The position numbers and the translations under genes are program-made. Of a stretch of 64,000 bases of DNA, positions 26,388-39,400 are shown in pieces. The notes under the pieces were generated by a model, which saw only the letters and a program-made list of their open reading frames with translations, was not told the origin of the DNA and searched no databases. Each line of letters begins with the position of its first letter. Within the stretch, counting starts at the first letter, position 1. Source of the DNA: Chrysemys picta bellii (lineage: Eukaryota; Chordata; Testudines; Emydidae); NCBI RefSeq assembly GCF_011386835.1, contig NC_088800.1, positions 85,438,981 to 85,502,980 of the forward strand, in the 5' to 3' direction.

Positions 26388-26403
26388 AGCGCCACCTCTT
26401 GGC
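26388..26403. promoter_or_regulatory. CTCF-core-like site
   Basis: AGCGCCACCTCTTGGC agrees with the recalled CTCF core (AGCGCCACCTAGTGGC type) at about 14 of 16 positions. It lies in a small CpG-richer island (26.1-26.4 kb) between the two genes, a place where an insulator would make sense. This is a motif match only. Confidence 0.3.
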
Positions 26404-26734
26404 TGAAAAATCCATCCAGCTCATCACAGCCAAGCCTTGCAGCTTCCCGGGGGGCAGGAGCAGTGGGGTTGGAACTAGGGGCACCCCCCTGGCTTCATGT
26501 TGTAACAAACACCAAATAGATGGTTTCCATCCGCAGCACCCCTGGACCGGAGCTGTGTGAAGCACGTCAGCAGGGAACAGCTTCAGCTGCACATGGGCTG
26601 AGCAGGCGGCCTTGGGGCAGCCTCCCCCATTCACAGTTAGAGGGGGCTGCTGGAAGGGCTCCGGAAAGTGATGAACAAATATAGGTGCTGGGTCAGAGAC
26701 AGGCAAAGCCTGGGCAGGTGTATCATACTTCTAC

Positions 26735-27172
26735 TAACACCCCTCAATCCTGGCCTGCAACTCCCCTGCTATCCCATCCCTGGGCTTCCCCCAGCTCTGC
26801 CAGTGCCCCTCAGTCCCAACCCACAGCCTCCTGCTATCCCAGCCCTAGGCTCCCCCCAGCTCTGTCAGTGCCCCTTGATCCTGACCCACAGCCCCGGGCT
26901 CCCCCCCGCAGCTCTGCCAGTGCCCCTCAATCCTGAGCCACAGCCCTGGGCTCCCCCCTCCCCCAGCTATGCCAGTGCCCCTCAGTCCCGACCCACAGCC
27001 TCCTGCTATCCCAGCCCTAGGTTCCCCCCAGCTCTGCCAGTGCCCCTCAATCCCGACCCACAGCCCCCCCCCCCCCCCCCCCGCTATCCCAGCCCTGAGC
27101 TCCTCGCCCCCAGCTCTGCCAGTGCCCCTCAATCCTGACCCACAGCCCCAGGCTCCCCCCAGCCTCCACCCA
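26735..27172. repeat. C-rich minisatellite, ~50-75-bp units
   Basis: Diverged tandem units follow the pattern 'cccagctctgccagtgcccc', then 'tcaatcc(c/t)gacccacagcc', then a run of CT and C, sometimes with 'ctatcccagccct'. One unit contains a poly-C of about 18 nt (27066-27083). Long open frames across it on both strands are artefacts of the repeat. It lies just beyond the inferred 3' end of the HEXD-like gene. Confidence 0.9.
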
Positions 27173-27707
27173 TAACTCTGTTGCCGATGCACCTTTTGCT
27201 GTTCCAGGATTCCCGTGCACAGCTCCCATCCATGACAGCAGCATCCACGGCCAGTCTGATCCTGGGCCTGGAGCCTGCCATCCTGGCCAAGAGCAGGGGA
27301 GTTGGCTGGTGGACCAGAGCCGTGTCCGTCAATGCTGCAGCCAGAGGGGTGATTGCAGCACACGGGGACACACTAACTCAATGACAGATGGCTTAGGGGA
27401 GCACCAGAGCAGCCAAGTCTCAGCAGCACAAGTTCAAGCCCACCTGGGACCCTGCGTACCCACTCGGGCGGCTAGGTGGTGCTGAACTCCACGCTGTCGC
27501 CCTTCCCCACCCTTTCAGCCTGCAGCCAAACTGGGGTTTGAACCAAGGCTCCCCTGGGAGAAATGCCTGTTTAGCACTAACCCGCTGCCCCGTCCTCAGC
27601 CCAGGGACTGTTCCCAGAGAGAAGGAAGCGGCCCTGAGGGGGCAGTAGAGTCGGTAAGAGGGACTCTGGCCACAAGTGACCATTTGCTGCGTTTCTTAGG
27701 AAAATAC

Positions 27708-27713
27708 TTTATT
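27708..27713 (-). terminator. Probable poly(A) signal of the HEXD-like gene
   Basis: On the minus strand this is AATAAA in the context CACAATAAAGTATTTTCC, with AT-rich sequence upstream. It is about 2.5 kb past the stop codon of the HEXD-like gene. A second AATAAA on the same strand at 28540-28545 could give a shorter 3' UTR. Transcript ends cannot be fixed from sequence alone. Confidence 0.5.
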
Positions 27714-28821
27714 GTGGAAGTCGGTATTACATGAGCTTTCTATACAGTACAAAAACAAATTAGGCTCAATATATTAAACCAAATCGATCCACTGGCAAAC
27801 GGGAGTCCTCTCCATGTAGTCACGGGACCCAAGTGTCACTCACTGTATTACAGCAACATCAGCTAGTGCAGAGACAGCGGCAATGCGAGAGAAGCCTGGG
27901 TTATTGCACAGTATCTGCCCCCTTCCCTGGGGAAATGAAACATCCGCTGTACTACAGCCCACAGCGAGAACCTGCGAGGGACCCCAGCCCTGTGACTGGG
28001 GGGGAGGGAGGGCTGGGGCAGGACACCATACATCGCACACTTCACTTTGGATTGTAACCCCATTGCTTGCAAGAAGGTCAGATGTTTGAGATCAGGGTCT
28101 CCCACCCTGGACTTGCCCTTTACTCCCCAGATCAGAAGCCAGAGTCCCCTGCCCTCTCAGATGGAACCGATATTTATACGGCTGCTTGCAGAGATTGCTG
28201 CTACACCGAGCTACTGCACATGAATTAGGCCAAAACATTGGCTCTTGCACCGGCATCAGTTTTACCACAGTCTGGGGAAGCATCTGCATCCAGCGCTGCT
28301 GAGGAACCAGCAGGGGGAGCTCACACATTGGGTTTTTGTCAGTCCCACCAATGCAGCGCGAACTCCCAGCTCCAGGTGGATTTAGAGCCCACAGGCCAAC
28401 CCCCAGTCCCTGTCCACAGGCCGACCCCCAGCATGTTCTGAGCCCTCTGATACCCATTGGTGTCTCTAATTTGTGTCCCGCTGTAAGGCCCAGGGTCTGT
28501 CACCATCCCCAATAGAAAGAAGGCTCCTGCTCTGGGGCATTTATTTGCCAAAACAAGACCCTGCCCCCTGCAAGCCCGTTTGGCAGCACTGTCCCTGGAG
28601 GAGCCTCCTAAAGCAGGAATTGTTCAGCATTTGCCTAACCCTTCCCCAGACGGCAGTGGACAATAACACTCAACATTTCCCGGGTCCTGCACAGGGGAGT
28701 CCTGGTGCAGAAGAGCAGTGGCTCTCCCCCAGGACTCGCCCGGCGTGTTAAGATCCACATCTCCAGAAGGAAACAGATCGTGGGCATCAGATCTCAGCAT
28801 CCAAAATAGATCCCACCAGCT

Positions 28822-29078
28822 GAGGGTACGTCTACACTGCCATCGGAGGAGACACTGCAACTCAGGCAGGATTATGGGAATTCGCTTTGACCTCGCTAGT
28901 GAGGCCACGGCAGAATGGCTTCCGCACAGGCTGTACACGGCGGTCCAGACTGCTGGCTACGTACTCACGTTGCTAGCCCACCTCACTGCAGCTTCGCTGC
29001 TGCTTTTAGCCACGCTCGCTAGATTAGAGCCCGAGCTCCAATGACACCTCTGACTGCAGTGCAGACAAACGCTAAGGG
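28822..29078. mobile_element. Non-autonomous DNA repeat ('gggtacgtctacactgc' family)
   Basis: The left end reads GGGTACGTCTACACTGC and the right end 'gcagtgcagacaaacgctaa' is a decayed inverted version of it. The interior is full of CTAGC/GCTAGC words and has no open frame of note. The same terminus appears at about 35.66 kb. By eye this is a hAT-like MITE. It interrupts the inferred 3' UTR of the HEXD-like gene. Confidence 0.5.
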
Positions 29079-30233
29079 TGAGTTTTCAGCAGCGCTCGGT
29101 GTGGGACTCTGCACTTGCTGCAGTCAGGGGATGTTTTACCAGCGACTCGGCTGGCAGGAGCAAGGCCAGCTCCAAGCCCTTTGGAAAGCCCCGCTCCAAA
29201 CAGCCCGAAGCCTAAGCAAGTCATCTCCAGAATTCACCATTGCTACGGGGCCAATGTGAGCACTAGACAGCGCCCCCGTCACCTCGCTGGCACGGAGGGC
29301 ACAGATTCACCGATGCGTCACCAATCTGTGACTAGTGCAAAGAGCGCAAGACCTCGTGTGACACCCACTCCCCAGCCTACACTCAGGGCGCTGCTCTTCC
29401 CCAAGTGGCCGGAGTGTCGGCAGAGACCCAGCTCCCCCACAAGGCTGCCCACGAGGAGAGGCTCCATCTCATGCAGTTCCATTCAGACACACCAGCACTT
29501 CGGGTCACCAGCAGGCGGACGGGGGTCTCAGTCCCAAACGAGCTGGTCGCCACAGGGAGAGCTTTCCCGGGAAGACCCAAACATCTCCCCTTGTTACGGC
29601 TTTGTGGAGCGCCAGGCTGGGGACAGACCCACCCTGGGCCCCTTGAGGAAGGTGGGCATGGCTTTCCTACCTGGTCCCACGAAGAAGAGGGATCCGTGGA
29701 GCAGGTCTGCGCTGCCAGAGCCATGGGCTCCCTGACAAGCATGGATGGGGGCTGAAAGGCAAGCCAGCCCCATCACACCTCTCCTGGGGGAGCCGCAGTG
29801 ATGGCATGATCCTGGGCACGCAGGGACAGGGCACTGCTCTGAGGCTGAAGAACGCATTGCAGCCACAGGGCTCACAGCTCAGATGGCCAACGACTCACTG
29901 GCTGCACCTCTGTCTGGGATGGCCTGCTCAGAGCCACTGCAGCGCCAAGCCCAAGACATTAGCAGCTGGCCAATCCCAGAGGCTCCCCATGGCCTCGTTC
30001 ATGCTTTTCAAGATGATTTTAGGGACTAGTGGGAAGAGGGGTTGGAACAGAGAGGTCCAGTGGCTACCTCTGCAGAGAGGGAGCCAGGAAACAAGACTGG
30101 CCTGGGGGTTGCTAATGGACTACGACGAGGGGAAATAAGCTCCGGCCAGAGTCCCCACGTTCCTGGCAGCTCAAGTTCACTGTGCGGTGAAATTGGGCTC
30201 CTCACTGCAGCGAGCCAGCCTGGGCTCCCGCCC

Positions 30234-30417
30234 CTACAGAGCCTTGGGCTTGGCGTTCAGGCGGATGATCTCCCTGTAGTCCCGGACGAACTCCCGCAGC
30301 CGGTCCATGTAGGGATTGACGTTCTCCTCCATCCACTCCTCCACCGTGTCGGGGAAGTAGATGCTCTCCAGCTGGGAGCGGAAGTTCTGGATGAAGTTCT
30401 CCCAGTCCTCGTGGACC
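30234..30417 (-). CDS. HEXD-like coding exon 13 with stop codon
   Basis: Residues 504-564: [20 protein letters not shown], followed by [15 protein letters not shown] and ending KPKAL with TAG at 30234-30236. It matches the human FYPDAVEEWLEENVHP tail, forming the last helical hairpin. The acceptor is TGCCGCCAG. The exon is GC-rich with strong C/G-ending codons. Confidence 0.93.
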
Positions 30418-33400
30418 CTGGCGGCAGAAGGCGGCAGCGCGTCAGAGCCTGGAGCCTGCGGCGTTTGCAGGGGTGCAGGCTGATTAACAACCATTACCAC
30501 GGGGCTCGTCGCCATGGGACTCTGAGTCAGTCAGAGGGGCACCATCGACCAGACAAACCCCACAGCATCGCACCTGCTATCACCAGCCAAGCGCCTGTCA
30601 TGGTAAGATCTCCCCATGGACCTAGGCTCTGCTCTGCACAGCGCTCCGGATACAGGTGAAAGGCTCCGTTCTGTGAGCTCCTCCCAACACCCCCCAAGCC
30701 ATGGGGACAGAGTCCTTTCAACATAGCGGGGGGGGGGGGGGCCGCAACTGCATCACCATGGCGACCGGCGGGGGCTCCGCGGCAGGCCCAGACCCCAACA
30801 CTCTTTTGGAAGTTGATGGTGCCCCATAAGGCCCACAAGACCCCTGGGTGGAAGGCCCTCCTCTTCCTCCCTGTTTTACAGAGGGGCAGCCGAGCCCGGG
30901 GGGGGGGGCAGGGGTTGGTCCAAAGTCACTTGGGAAGCTTAGGGCAGAGCCAGGCCTAGGACCCCGGTCTCAGCCCCCGGCCCAGCCCTCCTCCCATCAT
31001 TTTAGAACGAACTGCCTGGCACGTAACCAGCCCCCCGCCCCACCGGCCCCAGGAAGGCAGGACGGGGCTTTGTGGGAGTGTCACCTGCCGACACGTCATT
31101 GCCACGTCAAGAGACCCAGGGACCTCTAGCGGTTAGGAAGAGGCCACTGGCTCTCCCAGGAGAGCAGCAGGCCACTGCTGTGAGCACTGCACTGGGAGCC
31201 CCTGGACCCTGACAACACTCAGCGGCCAGGATTCAGCTCAAGTTAGGGCTGCCGCTTTGGATGCGTCCTCCCCAAAGGGGAGGAGGGAAGCTGCCCCTTC
31301 CCCCCGCAGACAGAGAGAAGGGTTGGGGTGGGGGATCAAGGTTCAGGCTTGTGAGAGACCAACCCTGGCTCTCAGCAACACAGGCAACTTGGTTTGGGAA
31401 CTGCCTTCCCAGGGCACATGGCGCTCCCTCCCTGCATGCCCTCCCCAGGGCTGGCCCATACTGCTCCTCTCGGCTCCATGCCCCACGGAGGTTCACACAG
31501 GGCTGAGTTCAGATTCCTGCTCGGTGGGGAACTCGCGGGCGGAGACCTTGCTCGTGGCACAAGGCCTTCACTCCACCTCGGAGAAGAGCCCCGGGAAGGC
31601 GAGCGCTCGCTTCCATTCCCCTTTCCAGGAGCCCATCACAAGAGACTCCACCAGGCCCACCCAGCGGTACAACTCCCGCGTACCCCACCCCCAAGAGCGG
31701 ACCAAGGGAGCCCCACGTACTTCAACACCTTGGTGCCGAAGTTCTCCAGGTTGCGCGGGTTAGCGAACTGGTGCTTCCTGTGGTACGGGCTGAACCAGCC
31801 CTTGATGGCGCTGACATGAGAGAGAGAGACAGACAAATGGACCCAACCCCAGAAACACCAGGTTAGTTGTTTTGTAACTACGCCTCTTCCCCTAGCAGGT
31901 CTCACCAGCGACAGCTAACCCCAGTGGGGGAGCCCCATAACAAAATCACCAGAGAACTGGACTACGGACAGGCCTGACAGCAACATTTCTACTTGAGAGT
32001 TGTCCAACACTTTCCACTTGCTTATAACTTTGCCAAACACTAGCTTCTTTGGGCCAAAGTTTCCCATGCCAGGCGTCTCCCTTAGGCTGAGTTTTTATGT
32101 TAAAGTTTTAGTGAAAAGGATTCAGCTGTTTGTAGTACACGATTAGGGGAAAATACGTTAAACTGGGTTAAAAAAATAATAATCTGACCACCTTTTTCCT
32201 TGAGAAGCTCCAGCACCCCCATGCTTTGGGGCAGGGATTTGAAATGTGGCAGGGGTGTTGCCCTGGTGTCAGGACGGTGCCTTTTGCCATTCCTGTGAAA
32301 AACTACCCAAGTTTGGCCAAATTATAAGCCTATGAAAAAATAAAATCATCCCAGTTTGCACATGCTCAGTAGAGACTTGTTAGAGTTTGGCAGCTACGTT
32401 CTCCAAAGCTTCCATCTGTACTGAGCATGCTCCATCCCCACACAGCTCCTAGCGCAACTGGACTGTACATGCACTATCCCCACAGCGCACCCGAGCACGC
32501 CCCGTCCTGAGGCTGCAAGGGCTTAGCAGGACTTTCCCTGAAATTGCTCCCCACGGCGGCTGGGGGAGGCCGTGGTGCTGGACACAGAAACTGAGAGCAA
32601 GCAGCATGTCTCCCCCATGCGCCCAGGAGGAATAAGCCTGACTCGAATGCAGAGGGGGCTAGAGCTGGAGGGGCCGGGGTATGTGTGCATGCAGTGGAAA
32701 GGGGAGATTGGGACAAGGACCCTGAAGGGTGGAGGCCGGGCAGGAAGAGAGACTGAAATCAGCCAAGGAGCCTGGGAGGAGTCACTGATTCTGCACACCG
32801 CTGGCCAAAAGCTAGACGTAGCAGAGCCCAGACAGGAGCTCCAGTTACCCCCCTGCCCCCAGACAACCCAACCCTTTGGGTTGGCTCCCAGCACCCAGAC
32901 TCCAGCACTCCTCGACATGAGCCAGGAGACTAGGGTAGGGTACAGAGCCCAGCTTCCAGCCCCCACAGCACCCAGTTACCTTTCTTCCTCCAGGACTTTC
33001 GCAATGCTCTCTTTTAACTGGCCATTGATTTGCTCGACCATGCGATAGATTTCAGAGCCTGGAAATGCACCGTTTCCTTCACTAGGAGAAACACACAGCA
33101 GGAGCAGATGTGAGCCATGGGATAGTTACTAATACAACCAAGGAAGCAGATCTCCAAATCCCCATTTGCTCTCAGAGCTGATACACGGGACTTTCCATTT
33201 CATCCAGTCGCTGGTTAATACAACCAACCTTTTTGGAACCAGAGGACACCCAGCTTCCTACTCCAAAGTGCTGGGCAGCCGCTATTCCATCCCCACCAAG
33301 CCTTTTTGTCTTGGGCCAATGGCTACAGAAAGTTGGCATTTAATTAATAAGGACGTGGGCAAGTTTCCAAGCAAGACAGGAAAGACGAGAGACCCCCCAA

Positions 33401-36400
33401 AGGCCACCCATGACTTCCCCTAAACTGTGTGTCACACAGCAGGTCCTGTGCTATGCCAGCGACTGGGTCATTATGTGGATAACAGGCTCAAATGGATGGG
33501 GAGAGACTAGATCCCACTAAGAGGACATGGACTGATAGACAAGAGGGATACCGGTTACGCAGTTCTTACTGCAGATGTTTTAGGGATGTAAAACAAAGGA
33601 GCTTGCCATATTATGGAGATCTTTCCTTTCTGGGTGCTGTCTGAGTTCCTCAGCTGGCCCCCCCAATCACCAGAGTGTCTGAGCACCTCAGTATTGGACG
33701 TATTTACCCACACAGCACCCCGTGAGGCAGGCAGGGCTGTTGTCCCCATGGCATAAATGGGAATGGCAGCACAGAGAGGCTAAGTGACTTGCCCAAGGTC
33801 ACACAGGCGTCTATGGCAGAGCAGAGTCTCTCAAATCCCAGGCTACCTGTCTAAAGACTGCACCCTCTGAATGCAAGAGAGTTCCTCCGCCCCCCGGTGT
33901 TTTACCCGCTCGAGCAGGGGTTCTCAAACTGGGGGTCAGGACCCCTCAGGGGGTCACGAGCTGTCAGCCTCCACCCCAAACCCTGCTTTGCCTCCAGCAT
34001 TTATAATGGGGTTAAATATATAAACATGTGTTTTTAATGTATAAGGGGGGGTCGCACTCAGAGGCTTGCTGTGTGAAAGGGGGTCACCAGTACAACCGTT
34101 TGAGAACCCCTGCGCTAGAGAATCACAAGTGGCGTGGCTGGACTGATCCAGCCCCGGATGAGAAGCCTTTTGCCGTCAGCTGGAGTTGTGGTCACACCAG
34201 TGAAGGAAGGATCCTCAGAGCCGGACGACTCCGTGGACTCAGAGTTTGGGTGTTAGGACGCAGCTGCTGGAACATCAGCACCAGGGCAGGACTTTCCATT
34301 ATCTTGCCGTTAAGGAGCCTTTCGAGAGAATCTACACACAGGTGCTTGGATCCACCTCTGAGGCTTTCCCAGACGACGCTTAGAGAAGTTATGAAGCACA
34401 TTTTGCCAGAGCTTTGAAGGGCTACCGAGGCTGCTAGAAACGAACTGAACCACTAGCCCATTAGCCAGCAGCCACCACAAGACAAGGCGAGTAGCACCCC
34501 AGTGCAAGAAGGTGCTAACCGAGGGGTGCCTGGAGACCAGGTTCAAAGTGACGCCGGGACGCCTGCCCGCTGGACCGAGGCACCAAGCCTTTCACAGAAG
34601 AGGGGTGGGGGAGATACATGGAGGCTGTTGGGGCGTAGGCATGAGATGCCTTCACGCCAAGCACCTGCTGCCGACGAGTCCAATGGGCACGGAACCTGTG
34701 TGCTTCGGAGGAAGACTCATCACTATGGAAGCAGTGGCTAAAACAGAGGATTGGTGAGTTAGACAGAGAAGAAAGGCCTAGTGGTTAGGGCACTAGCTTG
34801 CAATGCAGGAGACCCAGATTCCCCGTGACATGCCTGGAGCAGATCGCTCAGTCTCTCTGTGCTGCCTGGCCCCATCCGTACAAGGGGGATACAGCCCTGC
34901 CCTGCCTCAGGGGACGAAGTGCTCCACTATGGGGGGGTCAGACAAATGCCACAGACACACACACACGAGGTGCAGCAGGCTCCTGGGATGTGCTGGTACC
35001 ACCCCACAAACAAGAGCGAACGGAAGGACTAGGACACAGCAGGCCGGCTGGGCTCCGTGACTGCTCAGCGCTGCCCAGGGGAAGCACTCAAATCCACAGC
35101 TGCCGGGCAGCAGCCCTGGGAACCGACGGGCCAGAGCAACGTACCACATGCTCTTCTCTAGATCCATGCTCTGGAAGCCCAACATGTCCAGGATTCTCTT
35201 TTTAGTTGCTTCAGTAAATCCACCTAGAGGGGGAGGAGATGACACACGGGTTAGCGGAAGGGGAGAGGACGGGCCAGTGCAGGCAGGAGAAGCCCTGAGA
35301 GGGAGTCTAAACTTCACCCAAGGGGGGCTGTACTGGCAGCTTGTTAGGAGCTCAAAGGGGGGCACCGTCATCTGTAGGTCACGTCCACACGTGGAGCTGG
35401 GGGTGTGGTCCCCATCTGAGGAGACACACCCGCGGTAGCACCCATCCAGCCAGCGTGGTAAGGACAGCAGCGTAGCTGAAGGAGCGCAGGCAGCGGCGGG
35501 AGGAACCTGTCTGGAACCCCTGGATCCGTGCTCGGGGTGGCCAGCCCCACTGACCACCGCAGGTCCACTATGCGTAGCGTGTGCCAGCTGAACGAGAGCT
35601 ACGCGGGTACATCTCCACGGGCTGGGAGCTGCCCCCGGCGCCGAGGCTAGACGTACCCTTAGACTGGCGAGCGGTCCCCCAACAGAGCATCCCAGCTGGC
35701 CAGCTCCTCCCCATCTCCCCACATGCCGGGGAAATGGGAGCCCGCAGGCACGTGGGCGGATGCACTGTGGCTGTCCCCATTATAAAGGGAAAAACAAATA
35801 CCCAGGAGAGCACTGCGAGCGTCAAGCCACAAACAGGCCAAATGCACCGGACAGATATCGTACGGACTATGGAGGAACACTGGCTACTAGCCAACCCCAG
35901 CGCCTGCCGGGCATACCGACTTCCAGCACGGCCTCCCTAGGCATCCGAGAGCCTTTGGAACCCTAGACACTGCTAGCTTGTTCAAGGGGCTGTGTCTGGG
36001 GAACCCCTTGGTCAAATGACCTCACCTTTCCCCCTCCAGCCCCCTCCCTGGTCCTGATGCGGCACAGCGATTCTGAAAGCAATCGGAGAATGCGTGGGGA
36101 CGGTACAGCATTCTGAAACATCAGCTCTTGGACAGAAAGCTCTGCTCAACCTCATCTGGATTATAGTGTGCGCGCGCATACCCCCACCCCAACCCCGCAG
36201 GAAGAACATCTTGACTGTGATCACTTAATAAAAATAGCACGAAGGACCAAAATGCCCCCCAAAAGCTCAATACTATTTTACAGGCAACCGTTCCCCTCCT
36301 AGCTGCCAACCTCCTAGCACAGCTTACATTACATCACCCATCAGGGAAACAAACACCACAACTGCACTGCTCACCTAGTGAGCAACACTCCTGGAGCGAG

Positions 36401-39400
36401 CCGTGTGCATGTATTTAGCAGGCAGGCTGGGCTGAGGCCACAGAAACACTCAGTATCTTGCCAGAGAACTGCACAATTCTGGTATTCCTCCTCCCACCAC
36501 AGGAGCGCCAAGCGTGGTGGGCTAGGTTAATCCCAGCCCTCTCTCCAATGCCCTGGGTAAGTCACTAAGGACTGGTCTACACACACTATTGGTACAGCTT
36601 TACCTAGATCGGTTTGCAACCTGAATAGTTAAAGCTGTACAACCCCCGAGTGTGGACAGATGGAGTTATGGGTGCACAAACCAGTAGAGCTCATTCCTGT
36701 ACGTTACGGGCGATAAGCTATACATTTTATTATATACATATAAAATGTATAGCTCCATATAATGACAGAGGCTGAGTGATACCTCACTGATGCTGGTGGG
36801 GCTGACAGCTGCCTTTCATCCAGGATAAGTGTGGGAAGCAGCCAGAAAGCCAAGGAGACAGCCAGAAAAGCACTGGGAACGTGGCCCCAAGAGAGCTTTT
36901 AAAGCAGAGTGCTGGCTGGCCAGAGGCTGGGAGCTGTGAGTAAAGACACTGCCTCCTGTTCGATTCCTCCTGTCTCCAGGGACGCAGGACTTTGTGTCCA
37001 GCCCTTTGTAAATACTGCAGAGAAACACCTGACTCCACCATCGATTTCGCCGCCTAACAAAAACAACCCACAAGACCTTGAACACTGGCCAACTGCTTGG
37101 GTCAAAAGGGGTAACAATAGAGCTCATACACTTCAATGAAACAGTTAAAAATTGGGCTAAACACAGTTTTTTGTACGAAGTCTTAGAGGAAGCCACAGAT
37201 TAAACCGCACAAGGGGTCAGTGGTAGACCCAGGAATAGAACCCAGGAGTCCTGACTCCTAGTCACCTGGTCTAATTGCTAGACCTTGCCGCCTCTCACAT
37301 TAGAGGGCTGGGTTAATTCAGGCTTGGTGGCCCAACCCCGCACTGCATGCCCTGGCAGCGAGCCCCTCACCGTTCACCAGCGTCTGCAGACACATGGCCA
37401 GGGATGGGATCCCCACCGGCAGCAGCTCACACAGCACGGAGTAGTGGTCGTACCTGCGGGGACAGGAGAGCAGCACATGGTCACACTGTGGAACCGCCTG
37501 CAGAACGGTGTCCCCAACCCATCACCCGATGCCAGCTGTTCTGCCATCTCCCCGCAGTCCCTTGGCATCGCACTGGGAGGCGGACGCACACACCGCAGCA
37601 GCGGACAGCCCCAGATCCTTCCACTGACGATCTGTAGGGTCCTTAAGCTGTCCTGAGCCCCGCAGGAATCCCCAACGCCCAATGCCCCGAGGGACTCCTG
37701 CCAGCCCCACAGCTATCCTGCCCGTTTCTCGCCAGAGCTCCACGCCAGCTTCTGCTCGTCTGTGCTGCAAGCAGCCCCTTTGAGAGCCGTTCCAGCAGGC
37801 TGGTGCACCGGTGCTGCGGGGCGTAGCCACGGGCCAGAAGAGGAACGTTCTGCAGCAGCCGGTGACTCTGCTGGGGACTGCACAGCCTGGGATTCGGGGT
37901 GGGTTTCTATCTAACCAGGGCAGGGCTCTCCCTATTCGAGTTCTGTCCAGTCCCCCCGTGGCAGCTTTCACCCTTCCCCTCAGGAGAAGGATCCGCAGGT
38001 GAAGGGATCCTCCTGCAAGCTCAGTCTGTTTTGCCCCATCTCTCCGGATGCCGTTGCCCCTAGTTCCCTACCCCTCTCCCCGCCTTGTGTCACCCGCCGT
38101 GACATGACCCCTCGCTTATTTCCAGACTGATGGACCCTCCCCTCAGCCACCCAGCCAAGCTGGGACGACTTCTGTCTCACTCCCCCATGACCCCACCCCC
38201 CAGCTCACTAATCCCGTCTGATGCTCTTCTCCGAGCTCCTGGCCGGTCATCGGTGTCTTCCCACTCAGGGGTCGCCCCGGCCTGAAGGCAGCGTTCCAGC
38301 TGAGACCACGGCACAGCAGAGCTAGCAACGCCGGCGGCTGCTCTGGTCTCGCTCGCCCTCCCCCCATCTACTCCCCCACCGGGGAGAGGTCACGTTCTCT
38401 GCAAGCTGGGTGTGCTAGACTGCTTCTGCGCGAGAGCCAGAGGGACGGCCGTTCCCCCGCCGCGCCTCACCTCTGCCACCCAGTGAGGGCAATTCCCTGG
38501 AACTTGATGAACGGGAACTTGGACATGGCCTGGATCACCTTCAGCCAGCTCAGATGGTTTTTCAGGTGGTAATTTAAAGGGGTCCAGGCCTGCGCGGGGC
38601 CGGTGGTGCCTTTAAAGGCGCTCGCGAACCACACCGATTTGAAGCCACTGTCTGCGTACTTTGAAATAAACTTTCCTAGGAAAGAAGGAGATACCAAGAT
38701 CAGCAAACAGCTGGAAAACATCTGCCAGCGCCAACACTCTGAGCTTCAACACAGCGTTCCCAAGGTGCTAACGCAGAGTGCCCCTGGCGGGGGTCAGCCG
38801 TGGGCCCCACACAGACCCACCAGCACCGCTGTGTGGCTGGCAAGCTGAGGGGGAGACGCACTGGTCCCGTTGCTGAGCCGTAGGCCCCACACAGACCCAC
38901 CAGCACCGCTGTGTGGCTGGCAAGCTGAGGGGGAGACGCACTGGTCCCGTTGCTGAGCCGTAGGCATGGGCACACGCACCAGCCCGAGAGCTGTTAACAC
39001 AATTACCCACCTATCCGTTCCTCTGGTCTGGGGCCGGCAACAGGAGGCTGGTGGGTGGCTCAGAGGTTTGTTAGGCTCCATCGTAGATCCTACGCTACCT
39101 TTAAGTTACCGGTTCAAATGTGACCCAGACTAGCAAAGAGTAAGAGGGTGTGACGTTATTGACATAAACTGGGACCATATAGATCATTGTTGCAACCAAG
39201 GTCCTGTAGTGGCACCCAAATCTTGTATAAAGGGGGTCAAATGGGGTGTCTAGGACAAGGTTATGGTTTACTGGTTATGATTATGCTGTCTATATGTATG
39301 TATCAGTTTTGTAGTCGAAGTTATGAATATTGGCTCTATACTGTCTGTATGGCAAACTTATGCTATGCTTCTGGGTGACATCCCAGACAAGCTGAGATTA

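Larger units (their letters stand above)
14201..27690. other. Intergenic interval between CASKIN1 and the HEXD-like gene
   Basis: I found no supportable exon, RNA gene or terminator here. The interval contains a CR1 copy, a 190-bp foldback element (16.1 kb), homopolymer runs, a 25-bp duplication, a CORE-SINE (20.4 kb), a CR1-type tail (21.0 kb), a GAA/TTC cluster (22.1 kb) and a minisatellite (26.7-27.2 kb). Open frames over 100 codons here have no recognisable domain. Confidence 0.6.
27690..30233 (-). other. Inferred 3' UTR of the HEXD-like gene
   Basis: This region lies downstream of the stop codon (30234-30236) on the minus strand and shows no coding signal. It includes an inserted DNA-transposon-like repeat at about 28.82-29.08 kb. 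The extent is inferred from the poly(A) signal at 27708-27713; if the signal at 28540 is used, the UTR would be about 1.7 kb. Confidence 0.4.

Noticed and set aside
26668..27371. Proline-rich frames across the 26.7-27.2 kb region
   Set aside because: They are translations of a tandem minisatellite.
30042..30659. 205-codon plus-strand frame
   Set aside because: It is antisense to the terminal HEXD-like exon; the minus-strand reading is the conserved one.
30751..30764. Third RFX X-box-like word (ATCACCATGGCGAC) in HEXD-like intron 12
   Set aside because: Only about 12 of 14 matches, next to a poly-G run; too weak to list as a site.
34907..35722. 271-codon minus-strand frame as a separate gene
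   Set aside because: Only its central part (35145-35223) is real exon sequence of the HEXD-like gene; the rest is intron and repeat.
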